The notes beneath the pieces are model-generated. The model searched no databases, was not told the origin of the DNA, and saw only the letters and a list, made by a program, of their open reading frames with translations. A stretch of 64,000 nt of DNA from Dactylosporangium sp. AC04546 (lineage in GTDB: Bacteria; Actinomycetota; Actinomycetes; Mycobacteriales; Micromonosporaceae). The stretch is taken from positions 1 to 64,000 of the forward strand of contig NZ_JAHYSG010000058.1 in assembly GCF_022095675.1 (NCBI RefSeq), written 5' to 3'. Within the stretch, counting starts at the first letter, position 1. Every line of letters begins with the position of its first letter. Of the stretch, positions 54,120 through 62,701 are shown in pieces. A program made the position numbers and the translations under genes.

Positions 54120-54890
54120 ATGTCCGAGGTAGCTGAAGGTCCGTATGTCCACGCGCTCGAACGCGGCCTCGCCGTCCTCCGGTGCTTCCACGACGACCGG
54201 GACCAGCTGACGATCTCGGACGTCGCGCGAGAGGCAGGGATGGATCGGGCGGTGGCTCGTCGCTTCCTGCACACGTTGGTGGCACTTGGCTATCTCGGCA
54301 CGGTGAACTCCCGTTTCTATGTGCGCCCGAGAGTGCTCGAACTGGCGCGCCCGTACCTCGACTCAGTCACGAACGTCGACGTGATCCAGCCGCACCTCGA
54401 GCAGCTCACGAAAGAGGTCGGCGAGACGTCGATGGCCTTCGTTCTGGATGGCTACGAGATCGTCTTCGTCGCTGGTGTTCAGGCCAAACGACTGGTGTCG
54501 GTCCACGTCGTTCTCGGCACGCGGGTTCCGGCGTACTGCAGCCCGCCAGGCAGGGTGCTGCTGGGCTCGCTCTCCCCCGACCAACTCGACGACTACTTCC
54601 GTCATGTCGAGCTGGTGCAACGCACTCCGCACACGGTCACCTCCGAGAATGCGTTGCGGGAGGAGATCAAGAAAGTCGCCGAACAGGGCTACTCCCTCGT
54701 CGACCAGGAGCTGGAGCCACAGCTGCGCACCGTCGCCGTTCCCATTCGGGACCGCGAGGGCAAGATCGTCGCGGCAGCCTCCATCGGAACGACGCTGGAC
54801 GTCGCGATGGAGCATCTCGGCGGCGAACTGCTGAGCAAGTTGAAGACAGCCGCCGCCGAGATCGAGCGAGACCTGGCGTTGATCCGCTGA
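54120..54890 (+). CDS. IclR-family transcriptional regulator (PcaR/PobR-like)
   Basis: 256 residues from the ATG at 54120 after AGGAGGCC. N-terminal winged HTH (about 10-72): VHALERGLAVLRCFHDDRDQ, LTISDVAREAGMDRAVARRF, LHTLVALGYLG. C-terminal IclR effector domain (about 85-250): SMAFVLDGYEIVFVAGVQAK, RVPAYCSPPGRVLLGSLSPD, GYSLVDQELEPQLRTVAVPI. The MDRAVARRFLHTL recognition helix is of the PcaR/PobR type, which regulates aromatic-acid catabolism. Candidate regulator for operators A to D. Confidence 0.92.
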   Translation: MSEVAEGPYVHALERGLAVLRCFHDDRDQLTISDVAREAGMDRAVARRFLHTLVALGYLGTVNSRFYVRPRVLELARPYLDSVTNVDVIQPHLEQLTKEVGETSMAFVLDGYEIVFVAGVQAKRLVSVHVVLGTRVPAYCSPPGRVLLGSLSPDQLDDYFRHVELVQRTPHTVTSENALREEIKKVAEQGYSLVDQELEPQLRTVAVPIRDREGKIVAAASIGTTLDVAMEHLGGELLSKLKTAAAEIERDLALIR

Positions 54891-54907
54891 GCGGGAGCCA
54901 CGTCCGC

Positions 54908-55735
54908 TCAGGCGTTGAACGCCGCCGCGACGTCCAGCATGGCGCCGGTGACGTACCGGGCCTCGTCGGCGACGAGATACAGCACCCCTGCCGAGATGTC
55001 CTCCGGCTGAATCCACTCGGTCGGCATCGGATTGAGCCGGCGGAGCACCGCCTCCATATCCTCGAGCGTCGGGTTGTCCAGGTCCGGACGGAACGTCCGG
55101 TAGACCTCATCGTTCTTCATCATCGGCGTCTCCACGCCGCCCGGGAGGATCGCGTTGCAGGTGATCCCGCCGAAGCGCGCCACTTCCAGCGCGACAGTAC
55201 GAACCAGGCCTGACAGCCCCCATTTGGCAGAGCAGTAGTGCGCCAAGTTCGGCATGCCCCTTCGCCCGGCCTGCGACGATGTCACGACGATCCGGCCGTA
55301 GGAGCGCTCGATCATGTGCGGCAACACGGCTCGGATGGTGTTGGCCGTCCCGGTCAGATTGACGTCAATCATGTCGTGCCACATTTGGTCCGACATCGTG
55401 GCCAGTGGGCTGTACGAGGCGATGCCCGCGTTCGCCAGCAGGATATCGATCTGGCCGAACCTCGCGATGGTGTCCGACACGACGCGTCGCATGTCCGCCA
55501 TGGACCGGGTGTCGCCCTGCAGAGCGATCGCCGGGATGTTCTCCGCCTGGACCAGCTTCACCGTCTCATCCAGCTCGGCCTCGGTACCGAGCGGGTAGCT
55601 GACGGAGGCGATCGGCTTCGGGGCGTCGACCAGGGCGATCCTCGCCCCCTCCCGCGCGAGGGCAATGGCGTGAGACCTGCCCTGGCCCCGCGCGCCGCCG
55701 GTGATGAGGGCGACCTTGTTCTCCAACTTCCCCAT
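54908..55735 (-). CDS. Mycofactocin-type SDR (copy 2)
   Basis: 275 residues. Clearly paralogous to the SDR at 51264: TGGARGQGRSHAIALAREG, KPIASVSYPLGTEAELDETV, GDTRSMADMRRVVSDTIARF, VTSSQAGRRGMPNLAHYCSA, LNPMPTEWIQPEDISAGVLY. It carries the inserted segment diagnostic for nicotinoprotein SDRs coupled to mycofactocin. Last gene of the ribose-type importer operon; convergent with IclR at 17 bp. The two copies may act on different alcohols or steps. Confidence 0.88.
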   Translation of the reverse strand: MGKLENKVALITGGARGQGRSHAIALAREGARIALVDAPKPIASVSYPLGTEAELDETVKLVQAENIPAIALQGDTRSMADMRRVVSDTIARFGQIDILLANAGIASYSPLATMSDQMWHDMIDVNLTGTANTIRAVLPHMIERSYGRIVVTSSQAGRRGMPNLAHYCSAKWGLSGLVRTVALEVARFGGITCNAILPGGVETPMMKNDEVYRTFRPDLDNPTLEDMEAVLRRLNPMPTEWIQPEDISAGVLYLVADEARYVTGAMLDVAAAFNA

Positions 55736-55784
55736 GATGATGCGCTCCTTACGAGGTGTGAAACAACGTTGTGCCGCCTCGGCT

Positions 55785-56957
55785 CTAGTCGAGGGCGGCG
55801 TAGACCGAGCGGATGAGCGGCTCGGCCCGGTAACCGCCGACGATGCCGTTGTACGTGCCGAGAACCCCGGGCTCCATCCGGTTCATGATGTAGGCGAAGG
55901 TCAGCCCGCGGTCGATGTCGTTGATGACCATGGAGCCTCCCCAGCCCGCCCAGAAGCAGACTCGACTGTCGGGCAGGTACGGGAAGTGCTCCGGGTACGA
56001 CAAGGCGTAACCGATGCCCCAGCGGATCGGCAGCCCGAGGTAGAGGTCGACACCTTTGGACTGCTCCTCGAAAATCCGGTCGATGGTCGCTTGGGAGAGC
56101 AACCGAACCCCGTGCGCCTCGCCGCCGTTCGAGACCACCGACTGGATCCTCGCCAGCGAACGGGCATTGCCGTGGCCGTTGCCCGCCGCGCAGAACTCCG
56201 AGCGCCGCCATCGGACGTCCCAGCAGGTTGCGGGGTCGGTCGCGAGAGCGGCGATGGTCAGCTTGTAGCCCACGCTGTTCTTGTCCTCGAAGGCGAGGTC
56301 CGCGTCGAAGGCCGGGCCGGGAGGTGGGAGGATCAACGGGGAGATCCGGTAGTCATCCCACTCTGGCAGGCCGATGCTGAAGTCGGCGCCGAGCGGAGCG
56401 GCGATCTCGGCGGCGACGAACTTGCCGAGACTAAGACCGGTCACCTTCAGCACGACGCCATGGATGAGGTGTCCGATGCTCAAGCCGTGGTAGCCGCCGG
56501 CGGTGCCGGGTTCCCACCACGGAGCCATGGCGGCCAGCTTGGCCAGGGAGATGTCCGGGTCGTAGATGTCGTCCATCGTCACCGGCATGTCCCAGCCGGC
56601 CACGCCGGAGGTGTGGGAGAGGATCTGCTTGACTAAGACGTTTTCCTTACCGTTTTCCGCGAATTCGGGCCAGTACTTCGCTACCGGAGCATCCAGATCG
56701 ACCAGACCCCGGTCGACCAGCATGAGCAGAGCGAGTACGGCGACCGTCTTCGTATTCGACCAGCAGTTGACGATCGTGTTTCTTTCCCACGCCCTGGTGT
56801 GTGCCTGGTCCATCCAGCCGCCCCAGGCGTCGATGACCGGCTCGCCCTTCACGAAAAGGGCGACCGAGGCGCCGACATCGTCGCCTGCGGCGAGGTGCTC
56901 GTCGAGGACGTCGATCACGCGCTGGAACTTCTTGTCCCACGTTCCTTCGACAGTCAT
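55785..56957 (-). CDS. EstB/class C beta-lactamase-fold serine hydrolase
   Basis: 390 residues from the ATG at 56957. Nucleophile motif Ser67-Asn-Thr-Lys70 (NCWSNTKTVAVLALLMLVDR), the DAPVAKYWPEFAENGKENVL segment, the tyrosine region GGYHGLSIGHLIHGV and a GWGG motif (CFWAGWGGSMVINDI). No signal peptide. This cytoplasmic subgroup (EstB-like) hydrolyses esters or lactones, not beta-lactams. In a catabolic operon it could open a lactone or cleave an ester side chain. Eight bases from the SnoaL gene stop. Confidence 0.87.
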   Translation of the reverse strand: MTVEGTWDKKFQRVIDVLDEHLAAGDDVGASVALFVKGEPVIDAWGGWMDQAHTRAWERNTIVNCWSNTKTVAVLALLMLVDRGLVDLDAPVAKYWPEFAENGKENVLVKQILSHTSGVAGWDMPVTMDDIYDPDISLAKLAAMAPWWEPGTAGGYHGLSIGHLIHGVVLKVTGLSLGKFVAAEIAAPLGADFSIGLPEWDDYRISPLILPPPGPAFDADLAFEDKNSVGYKLTIAALATDPATCWDVRWRRSEFCAAGNGHGNARSLARIQSVVSNGGEAHGVRLLSQATIDRIFEEQSKGVDLYLGLPIRWGIGYALSYPEHFPYLPDSRVCFWAGWGGSMVINDIDRGLTFAYIMNRMEPGVLGTYNGIVGGYRAEPLIRSVYAALD

Positions 56958-56964
56958 GGCCTGC

Positions 56965-57510
56965 CTACCTTTCAGTCTCGTTCTTCGGTGCGTTGTTGCC
57001 TGCTTGGTGGCCGTCCCGACCCCACCAATAGACCGGGTCGGACCGGTCACGTCGGGACATGACCCAGTCCTCGGGGGAGAGATCCTGCACATCTACCTGC
57101 AGCGACTCGTCGAAGACGACCACGCGGTCGGCGATCGCCCAGCGCCCGTCACGGCGTTCAAAGCGGTCCACGTAACGGCAGCGGCTCACGCGTTCGGCCT
57201 GCCGCGCCTGGCCGTCTTCGGGCCGCATGCGCAGGAATGCGATGCAGTACGACTCGACGAAGGCCAGGTTGTCCCCGTCGAACTCGATGATGACGTTGGT
57301 GACGAAGTGCTGCGCGGAGTCGATGACCTGGTGGCGGCTGCGGATGTCCTCGACCAGGCCTACTGCCGTACCCGTATAGGAGCCATGCGTATCGATGGCG
57401 TCATCGAAATAGCATGCCGCGATGCCCTCGTAGTCCAGTCGATCGACTGAACGTGCATAGCGGTACAAGCACTCGTGAATAGCCAGCCGGTCGGCGAGGC
57501 GCTCCACCAT
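56965..57510 (-). CDS. SnoaL-like (NTF2-fold) protein A2
   Basis: 181 residues, paralogue of the protein at 27929. LADRLAIHECLYRYARSVDR, LDYEGIAACYFDDAIDTHGS, VEDIRSRHQVIDSAQHFVTN, SRCRYVDRFERRDGRWAIAD and SRRDRSDPVYWWGRDG match it nearly residue for residue. The conserved Tyr, Asp and His in the pocket suit a hydratase/dehydratase. Between the ABC permease and the EstB-type hydrolase. Confidence 0.85.
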   Translation of the reverse strand: MVERLADRLAIHECLYRYARSVDRLDYEGIAACYFDDAIDTHGSYTGTAVGLVEDIRSRHQVIDSAQHFVTNVIIEFDGDNLAFVESYCIAFLRMRPEDGQARQAERVSRCRYVDRFERRDGRWAIADRVVVFDESLQVDVQDLSPEDWVMSRRDRSDPVYWWGRDGHQAGNNAPKNETER

Positions 57511-57540
57511 GTTGTTCCTCCGATTACTCGGTTGGCGCCG

Positions 57541-58530
57541 CTACCGGCGACGGGTGAGGCGGACAGAGAGGGCGACGGCCAGGATCAGGGCGCAGCCGTT
57601 GAAGAGACTGGAGATCCACGACGGAGCCCCGGCGAGTTGCAGCCCGTAGATGCCGGTCGCGAGGAGCACGCAGGCAACGAGGGTGCCGAGCACGTTCACT
57701 CGGCCGTTGTTGCGGACCTGCGTCGCACCCAGTAGCACCGTGGAAAATGCAGGCAGCAGATACGGCGTGCCGATATCCGGTCCACCCGTCCCGAGTTGCG
57801 CGGAGAGCACGACGCCGGCGCAGGAGGCGATGAGCCCGGAGGCCACCAGCGAGCCGAAGGAGATCAAGTTCACCCGGACACCGGCGAGACGGGCCGCTTC
57901 GGAGTTGCCGCCGATGCCGTAGAGGTACCGCCCTACTGTGGTCGCCTCCGTGACGTACCAGATGATGATGGCGACGACGACCGCGTACCACACCGGGTAG
58001 GCCAGGCCGAGGAGGGTGCCCTGGCCCAGCTTGGTGAAGCTGTGGGCGTTGTCATTCGTCCCCACCAGCTGGTTGCCGTCGGTGATCCAGTACGCGATGG
58101 CGGCGAGGACGCTGGACATACCCAGGGTGGCGATGAAGGAGCTGACCTGCAGTCCCACGATCACCACGCCGTTGACGACGCCGATCACCAGGCCCACGCC
58201 GAAGGTGGCGAGGATCGCCAGCACGACTGGTGTCCCGCCTTCGATCAGCTTGAGCGAGAGAACCACGGCAACTCCCAGCGTGGCCGCCACGGAGAGATCG
58301 AAGATGCCGGCGGCCAGGGGCAGGATCAGCGCGAGCGCCGCCATGAAAGTGACGGCCTGGTTCTGGCTCACTGCCTTCAACGTGGTGGCAGTCAGGAAGG
58401 TGTCCGGCAGAGCCGCCCCGAAGATCACCACCAGCACTGCAAGGACGAGGACCCCGCTGAACTTATCCAAGGCGAGTTTCTCGGCAAACGATCGCTGCAG
58501 TGGCTTGGCCCCAGCCACTGACGTCGTCAT
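57541..58530 (-). CDS. ABC importer permease (RbsC-type)
   Basis: 329 residues from the ATG at 58530, overlapping the ATPase stop (ATGA). Eight to ten helices of the ribose/xylose/AI-2-type permease: ALILPLAAGIFDLSVAATLG, GLVIGVVNGVVIVGLQVSSF, IATLGMSSVLAAIAYWITDG, GRYLYGIGGNSEAARLAGVR (the conserved coupling loop), GTPYLLPAFSTVLLGATQVR. Pairs with the double-ATPase protein and the lipoprotein. Substrate not necessarily a sugar. Confidence 0.92.
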   Translation of the reverse strand: MTTSVAGAKPLQRSFAEKLALDKFSGVLVLAVLVVIFGAALPDTFLTATTLKAVSQNQAVTFMAALALILPLAAGIFDLSVAATLGVAVVLSLKLIEGGTPVVLAILATFGVGLVIGVVNGVVIVGLQVSSFIATLGMSSVLAAIAYWITDGNQLVGTNDNAHSFTKLGQGTLLGLAYPVWYAVVVAIIIWYVTEATTVGRYLYGIGGNSEAARLAGVRVNLISFGSLVASGLIASCAGVVLSAQLGTGGPDIGTPYLLPAFSTVLLGATQVRNNGRVNVLGTLVACVLLATGIYGLQLAGAPSWISSLFNGCALILAVALSVRLTRRR

Positions 58531-60104
58531 GCCCCGGCCTCTTCTGTCTTTCGGGCCTCGGGCGTGGCGGCCAGGCACGCCGCAGTGATCGCAGCGGCTT
58601 CGACGGGTCCAGGGAGCTCACTTCCGACACGTCCTCCGGAGAAGACGAGTATGCGCGTACACAACAACGCCAGTTCCTCACTATCCGTCGAGCAGACGAC
58701 CACCGAGCAGCCTGATGAGGCTGCTGCACGGATTCGGTCGTGGATGTCTTGTTTGGCCCCGACGTCAACGCCTTGAGTGGGTTCGTCGAGGATCAGTACT
58801 CGTGGCTCCAGGCGGAGCCACCTCGCGAGAATGACCTTCTGGGCGTTGCCGCCGGAAAGTTGCGACATCAACGCGCGCGGCTCGCGCGGACGTACGTCGA
58901 GTTCGCCCAGCCATCCCTGGACGGTGCGCATCTCCTCTCGACGACGCAGCCAGCCCTTCCGGCTGAAGTCCTTCAGACGCGCCAGCGTGAGGTTCTCGGC
59001 CACAGTGTGGCCGTGGACCACGGCGACTCGCGGCCGGTTCGCCGGCACCATGGCGATCCCTGCCCCGATGCTCAGGTCTGGCCGGCCAGAAGGCACGAAG
59101 TGGCCGTCGACGACGACGTCGCCAGTCCGCGGAAGGCCGCCGAAGATGAGCGATGCTGCCGCCTCACGGCCCGAGCCGGTGATGCCGGCGATGCCGAGGA
59201 TCTCGCCCTTTCGCACGTCGGCACTGAGCTTGTGAACCGTGGCGCCGGAGATCGACTTCAGCTCCAGGACCACGGAGCGCTCGTCGACGACGGCGGTCTG
59301 TGTTGAGGACTGGACCGGGTGGCCCACGATCAGCTCGATGAGGGTGCTCCGATCGAGGCCGGCGATCGGCCTCGTGGTGATCAGACGGCCGCCACGCAAC
59401 ACGGTGACCGAGTCCGCGAGTTCGAACACCTCGTCCAAGTGATGGGAGATGAACAGGACCGCAACGCCGTTGTCGCGGACCCTGCGGATGAGGTCGAAAA
59501 GCCGCTCTACCTCGGGGCCGGGCAGGTTGGCTGTCGGTTCGTCCAGCACCAACACTTGCGGCGTTGAGTGGTGCTCGGCCACCGCGCGGGCGACCGCGAC
59601 CGCTGTCCTTTCGCTGGCCTGCAGCTTCCCGGTCGGGACAGTGACGTCGACGTCATAGCCGAGTTCGGCGAGGTTCTGCCGAGCTTCGCGGCGCCGGTCA
59701 GTCCAGTTGACCGGCCGGCCGCGGCCACAGCCGAAGCCTCTGCCCAGACCGAGGTTCTCGACGACATTGAGCGAGTCGACGAGGGCCAAGTCCTGGTGCA
59801 CGAATCGTAGTCCGGCATGCTCCGCCTCACCGGCGTGAGTAGTGGTGACCGGGTTCCCAGCCACCACCACCTCAGTGCCCGCATCGGGTTCGTAGTAGCC
59901 GGCGAGGATCTTCACCAGCGTGCTCTTGCCTGAGCCGTTCTCACCAACGATGGCCCGGATCTCTCCGGGAAGCACCGCTAGGCTCACGTCCTCCAGCACT
60001 CGCACGCCGCCAAAGGTCTTGCTGGCGGAGTGCACCTGCAGCGCTGGAGTGACCTGATCCTTGAAGAGCCCGGCATCCTCGTCGGATGACGACTCAACCA
60101 ACAT
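58527..60104 (-). CDS. ABC importer double ATP-binding protein (RbsA-type)
   Basis: 525 residues with two ATPase domains. Domain 1: Walker A VGENGSGKST (54-62), QDLALVDSLNVVENL (Q-loop), signature KLQASERTAVAVARAV (degenerate), Walker B VLVLDEPTANLPGPE, ISHHLDEVFELAD. Domain 2: Walker-A-like GITGSGREAA (no Lys), signature LMSQLSGGNAQKVILARWL, Walker B VLILDEPTQGVDVGAK. Such asymmetry is usual in the ribose family. The stop overlaps the permease start and its start overlaps the binding-protein gene by 11 bases. Confidence 0.92.
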   Translation of the reverse strand: MLVESSSDEDAGLFKDQVTPALQVHSASKTFGGVRVLEDVSLAVLPGEIRAIVGENGSGKSTLVKILAGYYEPDAGTEVVVAGNPVTTTHAGEAEHAGLRFVHQDLALVDSLNVVENLGLGRGFGCGRGRPVNWTDRRREARQNLAELGYDVDVTVPTGKLQASERTAVAVARAVAEHHSTPQVLVLDEPTANLPGPEVERLFDLIRRVRDNGVAVLFISHHLDEVFELADSVTVLRGGRLITTRPIAGLDRSTLIELIVGHPVQSSTQTAVVDERSVVLELKSISGATVHKLSADVRKGEILGIAGITGSGREAAASLIFGGLPRTGDVVVDGHFVPSGRPDLSIGAGIAMVPANRPRVAVVHGHTVAENLTLARLKDFSRKGWLRRREEMRTVQGWLGELDVRPREPRALMSQLSGGNAQKVILARWLRLEPRVLILDEPTQGVDVGAKQDIHDRIRAAASSGCSVVVCSTDSEELALLCTRILVFSGGRVGSELPGPVEAAAITAACLAATPEARKTEEAGA

Positions 60105-61245
60105 GCCACGCCCTCTTGAACTGATCGCGGAATCCGGCCACGGCGACGTACTGGCCTCCCTCGACGGCGATTGTGTTCACGTTCGCCTTGGTGATCATCT
60201 GGCCAGGAAGTGGTACCGCGACCGCGGCAGCGACATCGTCTCCGGCGTAGTGGCGCGCCAGGGCGTCGATGGTGCGCCACCCCATCATTTCAACCGGATA
60301 GCCCGCCCATGCTCTCTCGTCACCGGACTTGAGGGCCTCCAGGTTAGGGGCTGAAGGAGACTCACCAATGATGTTGATGCCCGAGATGCCGGCGGTCTTG
60401 AGCGCAGTGCTCACACCCAGTGCAGTGTCGCCGTTGCCGAAGACAGCCCACTTGGCCTGCGGGTTGCGCTGGAAGTAGGCGACGACGTTGGCCGGTGTCT
60501 TCGTGCCGACGTCCGCAAGCTGCTGGTTTTGGTCGTCGACCGTGCAGCCCGGGCACCAAGCTTTGACGGCGGCGATGAAGGCGCCGGTGAACGCCTTCAG
60601 GATCGGGAACGCATTGACATTGAAGAGGCCAGCTCGGCCCTTGCCGTCCGACTCGGTGATGAAGTAAGCAGCCACCAGCTTGGCGTAGAGCACGATCTGG
60701 TCGGAGCCCGCCACGTTCGCCAGAACTCCGCCAACCGGGCCTTCGGCGCCGACGTTCTGGATCACGGTGATGCCCTTACGCTTCGCCTCGGCGATCTGGG
60801 ACGTGAATACCGTCGAGTCAGCGGTGCCACAGATGCAGATCGCGTCGGGGGTCTGCTGCAGAGCAGCCTCGAAGGCCTTGATTGCATCGGCCGGCGAGGA
60901 ACCCGCGTTGATCGTGCTGAAGTCCCAACCGAGGGCCGCGGAGCCTTCGCGCATGCCGGTAGCCACCCGCGCGGCGACCGGCTGCGGGGTGACCAGCAGC
61001 ATGACGACCTTCTTGCCCTTCGGCGGGGCCACCTTGAGGTCGGAGACGCCGATGTTGGTCGGGTTCTGTGCGTTCGCTGCGATGTAGTCCGCGGCTTCCT
61101 TCAGGCCCAGGTTCCCGGCCGCAGTGCTGTTCTCGCCGCCCCCAGTGGCCCCTGGCGAGCCACCGGACGAACTGCACGCGGAGATCAGCAGGCACGCAGT
61201 GGCGAGAAACGCCACGAGCGCGAGGCGGCGAGACTCCGTTGTCAT
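60094..61245 (-). CDS. ABC importer substrate-binding lipoprotein (RbsB-type)
   Basis: 383 residues from the ATG at 61245. Lipoprotein signal with lipobox LISAC followed by a Ser/Gly linker (SSSGGSPGATGGGENSTAAG). Type I sugar-binding fold (Peripla_BP_4): KKVVMLLVTPQPVAARVATG, NAGSSPADAIKAFEAALQQT, PDAICICGTADSTVFTSQIA, KGITVIQNVGAEGP, AKWAVFGNGDTALGVSTAL. The mature protein has a Cys pair (KAWCPGCTVDDQ). First gene of its operon with operator B just upstream. Confidence 0.9.
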   Translation of the reverse strand: MTTESRRLALVAFLATACLLISACSSSGGSPGATGGGENSTAAGNLGLKEAADYIAANAQNPTNIGVSDLKVAPPKGKKVVMLLVTPQPVAARVATGMREGSAALGWDFSTINAGSSPADAIKAFEAALQQTPDAICICGTADSTVFTSQIAEAKRKGITVIQNVGAEGPVGGVLANVAGSDQIVLYAKLVAAYFITESDGKGRAGLFNVNAFPILKAFTGAFIAAVKAWCPGCTVDDQNQQLADVGTKTPANVVAYFQRNPQAKWAVFGNGDTALGVSTALKTAGISGINIIGESPSAPNLEALKSGDERAWAGYPVEMMGWRTIDALARHYAGDDVAAAVAVPLPGQMITKANVNTIAVEGGQYVAVAGFRDQFKRAWHVG

Positions 61246-61262
61246 GCTGCTCCCTAGGATTG

Positions 61263-61279
61263 TGTGCGCTGACCGCACA
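61263..61279. promoter_or_regulatory. Operator B: TGTGCG-N5-CGCACA upstream of the rbs-type operon
   Basis: TGTGCGCTGACCGCACA has perfect 6-bp arms with a 5-bp spacer, 18 bp upstream of the RbsB start codon. It is the best-formed member of the GTGCG-N5-CGCAC set and closely matches operator A in front of the other importer operon. Confidence 0.65.
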
Positions 61280-61759
61280 ATCATGCGTTGGCCGCCCAAC
61301 TCTGACAGGAGCCGGGTGTGGTGTCAATCACGTTGAGGACACGTTTCGCAGCCGTGAACGCCGACGGACGCGGCAGCGGCTCCGCCACCGCACCACAAGT
61401 CCGCGAGTGCCGCACTCCGCCCCGAGATGCTCCCTCGCCAGGGCGAATACCTGTTCTCCGCTCGTGACGCCGAAGAACTCGCGGCCGAGCGCGATCGTCC
61501 TCAGCGGTCAAGGCGCCGGCGACGGCGCCTTGGCAAAGACGCAGACTGGCGAGCACCGGTCAGCCATGTGAGCGGCCCTGAACGCCGAGTTTGCTCTCGG
61601 CCCCATGCTGGCGGGCGGTCTGGGATCTGGACTGGTGGGCAGGCCAGCTCCCCGCAGTTCGGTTCATCCTGAGCAAGGTGAAGTCGTCCGACTCCTCAAC
61701 GCCGTCCGGAAGGAGCCGGACAACGCATGCAGGGCTGGTCGACGAAAGCTCGAGTGTCC
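61280..61759. other. Gap with one hairpin, no supported gene
   Basis: About 480 bp between the RbsB promoter and the end of the second SnoaL-Ddn gene. A 9-bp inverted repeat CAAGGCGCC-GGCGAC-GGCGCCTTG (61509-61532) could terminate the transcript of the gene at 61760-62701. Frames are Arg/Pro-rich. Confidence 0.45.
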
Positions 61760-62701
61760 TCACAGGGGTTGGAGCAGCACGACGGGGATCCGTCGAGCCG
61801 TCTTCAACTGGTACTCGGCGTAGGTCGGGAACGCCTCGACGGCGCGATCCCACCAGGTGTCACGCTCGGCGCCGGTGAGCACCCGCGTCAGGTAACGCCG
61901 CTTGGTCGCGCCGTCCTGCAATTCGACCAGCGGCTGATGCAGAAGGTTCCCGTACCCATCCGGGTTCTCGGGCCTGCCGCCATATGAGGCGATCGCGACG
62001 TACTGACCGTCGTGTTCGACGCGTATTAGAGGGCTCTTGCGGACCTTCCCACTCTTCCGTCCGATCGTGGCAAGCACCACGATCGGACGATCCTGCATTG
62101 TGTTCCCCTCGGCTCCGTTCGAGCGTTCAAACAGCTCGACCTGCTCGCGAGCGAAGACCCGCGGAGTGGGTTCGTACTCCTCCTCGAAGACTGCGAGCGG
62201 GTCGTCGACACCCTGCAACGAGTGTCGGAACAGCAGTCGGGCCGCCGGGGATCCGTTGAGCAGCTGGTTGGTGCGACGACGGACCCGCCACCCCTCGGGC
62301 CGACGTTCCAGGGCCCATCTGTTGGCGGTCAGACGGCGGATCATGAAACCGTGTGGGCCGTTGGCGATGAGGATCTGGTAAGTAATCGCCACGGCCGTGT
62401 CGCCTTGCAAGGTGATCCGTGGCGGGGAGACCTGGTGGGACGAGCCGACGCGCACGTACTCCTGATGCGTCTCGCTGTAGAGCATGTCGCGGATCTGTTG
62501 CCGGTCCCCCAACTCCCAGCCGTCGATTTCGTACATGCCGTCCTCGACCCAGATTTCCCCTGCCAGGTCGATGGAGTTGCTGTCCACCGAGGGGCCATAG
62601 GAAGCGAGCAAGTGCTGAATCTCGCCGATGTCGGTCAGGCGTGTGACGGCTCGCTCGAGTTCAGCGACCCGCTGCTCCAGGCCCTGGCTGCTGTCTCCCA
62701 C
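61760..62701 (-). CDS. SnoaL-like domain fused to Ddn-type deazaflavin nitroreductase (copy 2)
   Basis: 313 residues from a GTG at 62701 (GAGGGGAACC upstream). The same architecture and length as copy 1: coiled start GLEQRVAELERAVTRLTDIG, NTF2 domain LLASYGPSVDSNSIDLAGEI, WVEDGMYEIDGWELGD, RRLTANRWALERRP, then the Ddn domain GAEGNTMQDRPIVVLATIGR, KSGKVRKSPLIRVEHDGQYV, RRIPVVLLQP. It has its own promoter region with operator C about 200 bp upstream. It lacks the partner SnoaL B and LLM genes that flank copy 1. Confidence 0.85.
   Translation of the reverse strand: MGDSSQGLEQRVAELERAVTRLTDIGEIQHLLASYGPSVDSNSIDLAGEIWVEDGMYEIDGWELGDRQQIRDMLYSETHQEYVRVGSSHQVSPPRITLQGDTAVAITYQILIANGPHGFMIRRLTANRWALERRPEGWRVRRRTNQLLNGSPAARLLFRHSLQGVDDPLAVFEEEYEPTPRVFAREQVELFERSNGAEGNTMQDRPIVVLATIGRKSGKVRKSPLIRVEHDGQYVAIASYGGRPENPDGYGNLLHQPLVELQDGATKRRYLTRVLTGAERDTWWDRAVEAFPTYAEYQLKTARRIPVVLLQPL

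Noticed and set aside
55785..56957. Secreted beta-lactamase giving antibiotic resistance
   Set aside because: No signal peptide, and the motifs and operon context are those of EstB-type cytoplasmic esterases.
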